Shown here one piece after another: positions 24,454 through 33,600 of a stretch of DNA of 64,000 nucleotides. Made by a program: the position numbers and the translations under genes. Each line of letters begins with the position of its first letter. Within the stretch, counting starts at the first letter, position 1. Origin of the DNA: Desulfoluna limicola (GTDB lineage: Bacteria > Desulfobacterota > Desulfobacteria > Desulfobacterales > Desulfolunaceae); assembly GCF_021654575.1 (NCBI RefSeq), contig NZ_AP024488.1, positions 5,545,501 through 5,609,500 of the forward strand, in the 5' to 3' direction. The notes beneath the pieces are model-generated. The model made no database searches, was not told the origin of the DNA, and saw nothing but the letters and a program-made list of their open reading frames with translations.

Positions 24454-25044
24454 ATGAAAAAAATTAAAAATTGTTTGTTACCATTTATCATGGCCATGGG
24501 TCTTCTCTGCTTTACCGGAACAGGTCACGCAGTTTCTGTGCACCTTGATTTATCCACAAGCGATATTTGTGTGGGGGATACCTTCGAACTGAATGTGAGG
24601 GCAACCGCGTCGGAATCAGATTCTGATATTCTGAACTTTGGGTTCGATGTTGATGACCCCGCTGATGCGTTTAGTTTGGGGACGGTAACAGTCAATTCAT
24701 ATTTTGATGACTATTCATCCATTTTTCTCACCACTGACGTTGCCGGCGTTGCCTTTCCTTCAGCCTTTGTCCCTTATGGAGAGGACATACTCTTGGCCAC
24801 CTTACGTTTCACGGCGTTATATGAAGGTTCTCACTCGTTGGGGATTCTGTCCGATAATGAAGTCTATGAGGGCATTGGATGGGAGTGGCGTGATGGCATA
24901 GATTGGGAGAGTATCGGGTGCAGTATGATGGTTGACGTTACCGATTGCCCCGGCCCCGCTCCTGTCCCTGAACCGGCCACCATGTTCCTTTTGGGGTCAG
25001 GCCTTTTGGGCCTGGTGGGATCGAGGAAGAAAATGAAACCCTAA
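24454..25044 (+). CDS. PEP-CTERM sorting-domain protein
   Basis: A 196-residue secreted protein: signal peptide (residues 1-24, ending GHA), a ~130-residue beta-rich domain with a cohesin-like start (STSDICVGDTFELNVRA), and a C-terminal PEP-CTERM tag: VPEPATMFLLGSG, a hydrophobic stretch and RKK. PEP-CTERM proteins are processed by exosortase EpsH and exported to the surface or exopolysaccharide; no exosortase is in the window, so it must be elsewhere. The cohesin-like opening next to the dockerin-like end of the upstream protein (147 bp away, same strand) hints that the two could pair. The ATG at 24454 follows AGAGGAGA. Confidence 0.88.
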   Translation: MKKIKNCLLPFIMAMGLLCFTGTGHAVSVHLDLSTSDICVGDTFELNVRATASESDSDILNFGFDVDDPADAFSLGTVTVNSYFDDYSSIFLTTDVAGVAFPSAFVPYGEDILLATLRFTALYEGSHSLGILSDNEVYEGIGWEWRDGIDWESIGCSMMVDVTDCPGPAPVPEPATMFLLGSGLLGLVGSRKKMKP

Positions 25045-25057
25045 TATAAAAAAGTGG

Positions 25058-25223
25058 AACTATTCAGCTCGAAAATGAAGCCTCTGGCGGCAAGGTGTGC
25101 CACCTTGAAAGCAGGGGGCGGATGTGAAATTCGCTCATGACACCTTTCAAGGCCTGTTTGTCAAACTTTTCAAAGGTTTGGCCCCCTGCAGGGCCGCCGG
25201 AGGCAACCTTGAGCTGAATAGTT
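25058..25223. repeat. Mosaic hairpin repeat, copy 7 (long form with perfect 13-bp terminal inverted repeats)
   Basis: AACTATTCAGCTC (25058-25070) and GAGCTGAATAGTT (25211-25223) are exact inverses. Inside are GCCTCTGGCGGC, the CAAGGTGTGCCACCTTG hairpin, then CCTGTTTGTCAAAC, GGTTTGGCCCC, and GGCCGCCGGAGGC. It starts 13 bp after the PEP-CTERM stop. Confidence 0.88.
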
Positions 25224-25311
25224 ACCCCCGATTCAAAGATCCAATTGGTCTGCTTTTTGAGGCATGACGGAGGGCTCTTCCCAAAACGGGTTGTCTTGTG
25301 TCACCCTTTGC

Positions 25312-25398
25312 GCGAATGCCCTGACAGGCCAGGAAGACACGACAGACGTCACGCATTCGCCATGGGGGTTGCAGGTGCCCCACCTGCCCGCCGGAGGC
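25312..25398. repeat. Mosaic hairpin repeat, copy 8 (degenerate)
   Basis: GCGAATGCC (25312-25320) faces GCATTCGC (25353-25360) around a degenerate loop. Next come GTTGCAGGTGCCCCACCTGC and CCGCCGGAGGC (25388-25398). Confidence 0.55.
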
Positions 25399-25634
25399 AG
25401 GCTCTCCCCATGCCGCATCAATATTTATTGCCCTCATGCTGGAAGAGTGATAGGTCCCCTGTCATGATGAACACAGAGACATACCCTTTGAATATGCCGA
25501 TTTCCTGGTGGCGTTCCTGACGGAGCGGCGCCTGAATCTGTTTGTATTCATTTGCCGCCGAAGGGCGACAGGTGAATATGGATAGCGTGTATTTGTCTCC
25601 TTCGGTGGTCTAAACGAACCCAAGGAGAATTACA

Positions 25635-26636
25635 ATGCAACAAAAAGTCCTCACGGGCGATCGCCCCACCGGTCCACTTCATCTCGGCCACTATGTTGGC
25701 TCCCTCAAGCAGCGCGTTGAGCTGCAGAACACTTCGTCTCAAACAGTTCTTATTGCCGACCTGCAGGGTCTGACGGACAACGGTCACACCCCGCGCAAGG
25801 TGTCTGATAATATCCTGAACGTGCTGGCCGATTACCTGGCCGTCGGCATCGATCCTGAGCGCACAACGATCTGCCTCCAATCGGCATTGCCGGCACTGTC
25901 CGAACTCACCATGTACTACTCCAACCTGGTGACGGTTTCGCGTTTGCAGAGAAACCCCACCGTCAAAGCGGAAATTGCCAGCAAGAAATTCGGCAGCTCC
26001 ATTCCCGCAGGGTTCCTCTCGTACCCCATCAGTCAGGCTGCTGATATTACGGCCTTTCGGGCCACACTTGTCCCTGTGGGGGATGATCAGTTGCCCATGG
26101 TTGAGTTTACAAATGAGATTGTTCGGAAGGTCAACAGCGTTGCTGGAAAAGAGGTGTTGGTGGAGTGCAGGCCGCTTCTCAGCAAGGTCTCTCGCCTGCC
26201 GGGGGTGGATGGTTTGGCTAAGATGTCAAAATCACTGGGCAACGCCCTCACGCTGGGCAGCGACGAAACGCAGATCCGAAAGGCCGTCAAAAAAATGTAC
26301 ACCGACCCGGGACACCTGCGGGTGGAAGACCCCGGCAACGTGGAAGGCAACGTCGTTTTTACCTACCTGGATGCTTTCTACCCCGAAGAGGCTTATGTCC
26401 AGCTGCTCAAAGACCGCTACGAGCGCGGTGGCCTGGCAGACAGCAGGCTGAAGGCCATCCTTGAAGAGTGCCTGCAGGAACTCCTTCGGCCCATCAGAGA
26501 GCGCAGAGCAGAGTTTCTGGCCGACAAAGCCCAACTCACAGACATCTTGCGTGCCGGCACCGGGAAAGCACACTCCGAAACCGAAGGGATCGTCCAAGGT
26601 GTGAAGGCCGCCTTCGGCTTGGATATTCTCGGGTGA
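25635..26636 (+). CDS. trpS: Tryptophanyl-tRNA synthetase
   Basis: A 333-residue class I synthetase charging tRNA-Trp. The opening TGDRPTGPLHLGHYVG has the HIGH motif as HLGH, KMSKS is exact in DGLAKMSKSLGNA, and PVGDDQLPMVE is the ATP/tryptophan region of TrpRS. Its length matches the common bacterial form (~330). The ATG at 25635 follows AAGGAG at a good distance. The gene stands alone between repeat copies 8 and 9, in ordinary base composition, at the left edge of the AT-rich island. Confidence 0.97.
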   Translation: MQQKVLTGDRPTGPLHLGHYVGSLKQRVELQNTSSQTVLIADLQGLTDNGHTPRKVSDNILNVLADYLAVGIDPERTTICLQSALPALSELTMYYSNLVTVSRLQRNPTVKAEIASKKFGSSIPAGFLSYPISQAADITAFRATLVPVGDDQLPMVEFTNEIVRKVNSVAGKEVLVECRPLLSKVSRLPGVDGLAKMSKSLGNALTLGSDETQIRKAVKKMYTDPGHLRVEDPGNVEGNVVFTYLDAFYPEEAYVQLLKDRYERGGLADSRLKAILEECLQELLRPIRERRAEFLADKAQLTDILRAGTGKAHSETEGIVQGVKAAFGLDILG

Positions 26637-27644
26637 ACTCAAAGGGTGCCATTTATGGTCAAAGCCGGGGCTCAAAAGCGTGCCTCCGGCGGCGAGGTGG
26701 AGCCACCTCGAAAGCGGGTTGCCATTGCGATTTGCCCTGAGGAACGAAGGGCAAATCGCAATGGCGTTCGCCGCAGGCTGTGCCCGCACTCTATGCTTGC
26801 GGTTGTTTAAACACGTTTAGAATTCCAGGGGGCGCATTTTGACATTTGACACAATCTTTTTTATTCATTTCAAGGGTGATTGCCCCTACATGAAACCAGT
26901 AATCCATGGTTTTTCACTGACTCCATGGCAGGTTTGCCATTATCATGAGTGCGAAGGGAAAGGTCGTCACCTGCCAGTGCTGTTAAAATTGTACCGCACT
27001 ATCGTCAATAGAGCCTACCTGGAACAAATCCTTCCATCATCAGTCCACAGCAATTTTTCTTCTATGTATCCGTATGCATCCGACACTGAGCCTCTGTGAC
27101 GAATGAAATAGAGATAACCTACTACTCAGAATCTGTAAGGAAGATAATGAAAACGTGTTTTTGAATTGTTTCTTATGTTGTTTGTGGTTAAGTGTATATT
27201 TCTATATTTATCAAATAATTAAACATGTTGCTATGGTCGTGGATATGTGTATATTGTGCATCACTATTTGTTTGTGTTGGAGTATTGTTCGCGCGAGATA
27301 TAGTAATTATTCCATGAAATGGGGTCATATCTGCACAGCCTCTGAATCAATACACAGGTATGAGTTGTGTAGGTAATGGTCTGCGCCATCGCTTCGGGTG
27401 AAATCATTCCAGTTGAGGAAGATCCCCGAGGCTTGGGTGGCACCTGCCTTTGTTTTATCAATTGTCAATTGAAGTTCGTTTTTCAAGAGCTTAGGTCGTT
27501 CTGCGTGAGATTTAGTGCGTAAAAAGCGGGATGAAAATAGTGGGTGTCTACACAACACAACTCGCATTTTGGAGCGGTATGATCCCAGTGCCCTGTATCA
27601 TGTGTCGGGTAATTCATGATTATATCAGTAGGAGATCAATAATT
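26637..27644. other. Intergenic upstream of the RHS lipoprotein
   Basis: The left 150 bp hold repeat copy 9. From ~26830 the DNA turns AT-rich and stays so through 36788, marking the edge of an island. Open frames such as 26839-27099 lack a ribosome site and recognisable sequence. No RNA gene is seen. Confidence 0.55.
26682..26785. repeat. Mosaic hairpin repeat, copy 9 (perfect 18-bp central stem)
   Basis: GCCTCCGGCGGC, then CGAGGTGGAGCCACCTCG, then a central hairpin with arms 26721-26738 and 26748-26765. The 18-bp stem is perfect around GAGGAACGA (26739-26747). A GC-rich tail follows (GCAGGCTGTGCCC). The stem equals that of copy 13 but the loop is on the opposite strand. Confidence 0.9.
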
Positions 27645-30600
27645 ATGTTGCCAATTCGGAAACTAACTTATTTTTTATTACTGCTAAGTATATCTTTTCT
27701 CGCCGGCTGCGAAATTGAGGGATATTTCAGGGCTGAGCCGGATACAATTATTCGGGGTGAATCTGCTACTCTAATATGGGATCTTGAACAATATTCAGCT
27801 CAGGCTGACAGTGCATCCATTGAACCGGAAATAGGCTCTGTACGGGTTAACGGGTCATACCTCGTGCGGCCGGATGAAACGACAACGTATACAATTACCT
27901 GGACCGGAAAAGATTTAAGCGGCAAAGAAGGAACGGCAACGGAAAAAACCACAGTTACCGTCATTCAGCCTCCTGAATGTTCCCTTGAAGCATCTTCAGA
28001 TACAGTCATAGAGGGCGAACCGATAACCCTGCTCTGGACTTCAAAAAATGCGGATTCCTATGTCATCGATCCCCATGTGGGTGATGTTGACCCTGAGGGA
28101 TGGCGTGTAGTTTATCCGGCAGGAGATACCACATACACCCTAAAGGTTTCCGGCCCTGGTGGAACAGAAGAGGCTTCAGTCTCAATCACGACCCGACCGT
28201 CTATCACAGTAACAGAACCCGATGGGGTAAGGGATTACTCTCACCAGAGTTTTACCGTGAGATGGGCAGATGTAGATACTGACGAGAATGCTGAAATATC
28301 AATTTATTATGATACGGGTAATATAGGTGCAGATGGAGCCCTTATTGCGGATGGTATCTATGAAAATCAGGACAGCACTTATGATACGGCCATCTGGAAT
28401 ACAGAACAAGTCCCCGAAGGTTCATATTACATCTATGCAGTGATCGATGACGGAAAAACCGAGCCGGTTATAGTTTATTCTGATTTCAAGGTCATCGTTG
28501 ACCATCATTCACCCCGGTTCAATGACATCTCCCCAAAATCAGTTACCGAACTTAATACACTGTCGTTTTATGTCAGCGCCAATGATCCCAACTCCGACCC
28601 CCTGACTTTTTCTGCTGCAAACTTTCCAGAGGGAGTTTCATTTAATTCAAGCACGGGCAATTTTTCTTGGACACCGTCATTGGGCCAGGTCGGTACCTAC
28701 AATGTACAATTTTCAGTAACTGATGGGGTAAATACCGACACGGTTGATGTTGAGATTACAGTTAATAAACACCCAGTTTCCGTAACCTTGAATGCCAATC
28801 CAGAGTCAATTAAATGCGGTGAGCCTACCGTCCTGTCATGGTCCTCGATTTATGCCGAATCTTATACGATTGAACCGGATGTCGGGGTGTTTACCTCAGA
28901 AGGAATTGTCTCTGTGTCCCCTTCTGCACCGACTACATATACTATTACAGCAACAGGTGAGAGCGGAACCGCAACAGACTCGGTAACAGTCGGCATTAAT
29001 CCGCCGGAAGTGACAATAAGCAGTGACGTTTCAGAGATACAGTTACAGTACGGTCAATCAGCAAAACTTACCTGGAGTACCAGCTGTGCCGATTCCTGTG
29101 TCATCGAACCGGAGGTGGGAGAAAACTTATTAAATGGCTCTGCCGTCGTGACACCTGATTATAGTACCGAATATACCATTACGGCAACAGGGCCCGGCGG
29201 GACCACGCAAAAAAGTGTCATAGTAAAGGTTGTCGGCCCTCCCATGGTCAAGCTTTCCGTGTCCCAGTCTGAAATCATATATGGCGAGCCAGTAATATTA
29301 AACTGGGCAGTAAAGAATGTGAGTCCCAGGCCATTTATCAACCAGGGCATCGGTTCGGTTGAGCCTGTGGGAAGCAGAGAGCTGAAGCCCGATTACACAA
29401 CAACATATGCCATCAGTGCTTCAAATGAAGACAAGTCTGTATTTCATACCATTACTGTTCGTGTGGTTGGTAGCCCCCCTCCAGAGTCTTTATCCGAAGG
29501 ATCATTTGGAGAAAAATATCAAGATTTGGTACCCGGCGATGCGAGTCTTGAGTCGTATGATGAAAAACGGTTTGTTATTCTGACCGGTACAGTAAATGAA
29601 ATAAACGACACCCCCCTTTCCGGAGTTCGGGTCGAGGTTTTTGATCACCCGGAATACGGTTCCGTATTAACCGATTCTGAAGGGCGTTTTTCGATACCTG
29701 CCGACGGTGGGGGCGTACTGAAACTGGTTTATACAAAAGAGGATTACATCACGTCGCACAGACAACAAGAAACGTCATGGAACGATGTGGTTATATTTGA
29801 CCCAATCGCTTTGGTCCAGAAAGATCCAATCGAAACGATAGTTACGTTTGATGGGAACCCCGGCACCATCATCACCCATAAAAGTACTAAAATCATTGAC
29901 CCAGAGTTTGGGGACAGGTCTTGTACCATGGTGTTCACGGGCGACAACATGGCCTATGAGATGGACAAATACGGTAATGTCATCCGTCCGCTCTCCACAA
30001 TTACGACGCGGGCAACAGAGTTCACAACCCCTGAATCAATGCCGAGCATTCTCCCCCCCCTTTCTGCATATACCTACTGCTCAGAGCTTGAAGTAGACGG
30101 CGTCGAACGGGTAAAATTCGACAAACCGGTCATTGTGTATGTGGATAATTTTCTTGATTTTCCTGTGGGAGGCATTGTGCCTGTTGGTTACTATGACAGG
30201 GATAAAGGACAATGGATCCCTTCTGAAAACGGGGTGGTTGTTGAGCTGCTTGATATGAACTCGGACGGAGCTGTTGATGCCCTTGACAGTGACGGAGACG
30301 GATATCCCGATGACCTTGATCAAGATGGTCTGTATTCAGATGAAATTGAAGGGCTGGAAGAGTCTGACGTTTATACGCCCGGAACCACTTACTGGAGAGT
30401 ATCTGTAAATCATTTTACTCCCGATGATTTTAACTGGCCGTATGGATTACCAAGGAATGCCATTTCTCCGAATCCGGATGGCGAGCCCTCTTCGGATTCA
30501 GACGATTCAGAATGCTTTGCTGAAGGAACAGTGGTTCAGTCGCCCCATGGGTTCACCCCTATTGAACAGTTATCTGAGGGGGATCATGTCTGGTCATTTG

Positions 30601-33600
30601 ATGAAAAAACAGGCGAAAAGATTTTAAATCAGATTTCCCGGATATATGCCACGCCTGACCGTAACCTTCTTGAACTTACCTTCCAAGGTGCGGAGGAAAT
30701 GCTGGAGATCATCCGAGTGACGCCTGAACACCCTTTTATGGTGAGCAAGAGGGGATGGACGTCAGCAGAAGAGCTAAGTCCTGGAGATCTTATCGTTTCG
30801 TTCGGTGGAAAAACAATAACATTTAAAAGCCGAAGGCAGGGGCCGGAAGCTGAAATTGTTTACAATTTGGAAGTTGAAAATACCCATTGCTATTTTGTTG
30901 GCGAGTCAGGTCTCTTGGTGCACAACGCCTGCACTGGAAATGTTGACCATAAAAAACGGGTTCTTCATCAGGATATCCCTATTGCTGGAACAGATATGCC
31001 CCTGCACTATGCCAGCAACAGGGTGGTAAACGAGTATAAACAGAAGGTTACGGTTCCTGTAAGCGGCGGCTCCGTCCCGGACAGTCTTGTTGCCATTCAA
31101 GTCAACATGGATATTGCAGGTAAGAGATTCAGTCAAACATTGAGCGCTTTACCAAGCCAGAAAGCAGAGTTTGTCTACGACAATAGGGATTTTAGAGAAA
31201 GAGTTTTATCCGGCAGAGTGGATGCCAAGATCTCAATAGGGTTCGTATACAAGGCTGTATACAAGGCTCCTTGGCGTGACATCGCATTTGGACAAAGCGG
31301 TGGGGACTCATATACTTGGAGTAGGGCGCGTCAAGAAATTACATTGTGGCGACGTGCGACCTTACCTGTTTATATATACTCCAAAGGTGCGAATCATGAG
31401 TTGTCTGATGAGATTGCCGAAGGCTGGAGCCTGTCATCCCAGCACCAAGTGAACCCTTCGGTCCCTTCCACTCTTTACAAAGGGGATGGCACCACAATTC
31501 AAAATAACATTAGCATTATTTCCACAGTTGCCGGAACCGGCGTGGAAGGCTACAACGGAGACGGAATTCCTGCTGTAGAGGCACAGCTTCGAGCGCCACG
31601 TGATATAGCCATAGGTCCACAGGGCAATCTGTTTATTTGTGATAGTTATAGTCGAGTCCGTAAAGTTGATAAAAACGGCATCATCACGACCGTGGCTGGA
31701 GGCGGAACATCTGGCTCCACCGAAGATGGAATCCCGGCTGTTGAGGCATACCTTTCACCATTGATAATAGCGTTAGATCCTCAGGGTAATCTGTTTATTG
31801 CTGATCGTTCTACCCGTAGAATTCGCAAAGTTGATACAAACGGTATCATCACTACTGTGGGCGGAGAAGATGTGTGGGGGGCACGCGACATACCGCTATA
31901 TAATCCAACGAGTATAGCGATAGATATGCATGGCAATCTGTATATTGCTGATACTTTCAATAGGATCCGCAAAGTTGATACAAACGGCATCATCACTCAA
32001 ATTGCTGGAATCGGTGACGTAGAAGCCTACCTCGTAGGAGGATACTACACCGGAGAGGGAATTCCAGCTGTTGAGGCATACCTTGATTCAAAGGATATAG
32101 CTTTAGATTCACAGGGTAACCTGTTTATTGCCGAGCCTGCGTTAAAGCGAATCCGCAAGGTTGATTCGAACGGTATCATTACTACCGTGGCTGGAATTGG
32201 CTTTGGTGTTTTCAACGGAGACGGGATCCCAGCCGTTGAGGCAAGCTTATTTAATCCAGATAGCATAGCGATAGATCCACAGGGAAACCTGTTTATATAT
32301 GATGGCTATTATCGAATTCGCAAAGTTGATACTAATGGCATTATCACTACCATGGCTGGAACCGGCATATGTTGCTACAATGGAGAGGGAATCCCAGCCG
32401 TGGAGGCTGCACTCAGTCGTGTGGTTTCTGACATTGCCGTAAATCATCAGGGCACTGTTTTTGTAGCTGGAGAGAGGGGGCACCGTGTCCGTAAGATTTG
32501 CTCACGTTCATCATTTTTCAATGGCACCAGCATTGCAGATATTCCGTTTGCCGATGAAAATGGGCTTGGTTACATTATGGCCTCAAATGGCAGGCACAAA
32601 GAAACAATAGACCTTGAAACCGGAAAAACATTACTGAAATTCGACTACGATGAAAACAATCTTTATATTACCGACCACTTCGGAAAACAGGTTGAAATAG
32701 TCTATCAGGACGACGTGCCTGTAGAAATTATAGCTCCCTATGGTGTGGTTACGAAGCTTGGAATAGAAGATAACCAGTTAAAAACAGTTACATACCCAGA
32801 CGATAGTTATTATGAGTTCGGATATACCGATGAAGGCTTGATGGAATATGCAGTAGATCCTGAAAAGAACAGGTTTGATTATAGCTATAATGACATTGGT
32901 CGGCTCACCGATGTGTTTGATTCCGAGGATGGCCACTGGGATTATGCACGAACAGCAGGTTCAGACGGTAGTATTGAAGTCGCAATAACTTCAGTTGAAG
33001 GTAACCAGATAACATCTGTGGATCATAAGTATTCAACAGGTAAATTCACGTCAAAAATGACAAGATCCACTGGAGATGTGACTGACAGTGAGGTGTCAGC
33101 CGATAAATTGCGTTTAACATCTACTGCATTGTGTGGCATGGATCTTTCCCTGAAATATGGTCTTGATCCAGAGCATAAAGCCAGATTTGTTAAGGAGATG
33201 ACTCTGACAACGACCTCAGGCCTTGCCCAAACAACGCTTCGCGACAAGATTTATGAAGACATGGATACCGACAGCATCCCTGGCCTGATTACAGAAACAA
33301 TCACAACAAACTCCAAGCCCACAAAAATTGTGCACAATGTCTTAACAGCGACAAAGACGGTTACAACCCCTGAAAATAGAACGGTAACCTCCTCCTATGA
33401 CAAGACCACCCTTCTGCCCACGAATATTAGCGTTGAGGGCCTCAATGATGTGACTTATACCTATTATCCCGCAGGGCACCTTCATTACGGCAGGCTTCAC
33501 TATGTCACATCGGGAACCCGTAAAACCGAGTACATCTATGACGACGACGGAAATCTTCATGCGATCATCGGGCCGGATCTGAAAGAGACGATATTTGAAG

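Larger units (their letters stand above)
25045..25634. other. Intergenic with repeat copies 7 and 8, trpS leader
   Basis: Repeat copies 7 and 8 fill most of 25058-25398. The last 100 bp precede trpS and include a possible 11-codon leader (ATG 25577 to TAA 25612, behind AGGTGA) that has no Trp codon. No T-box or attenuator is evident. Confidence 0.5.
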
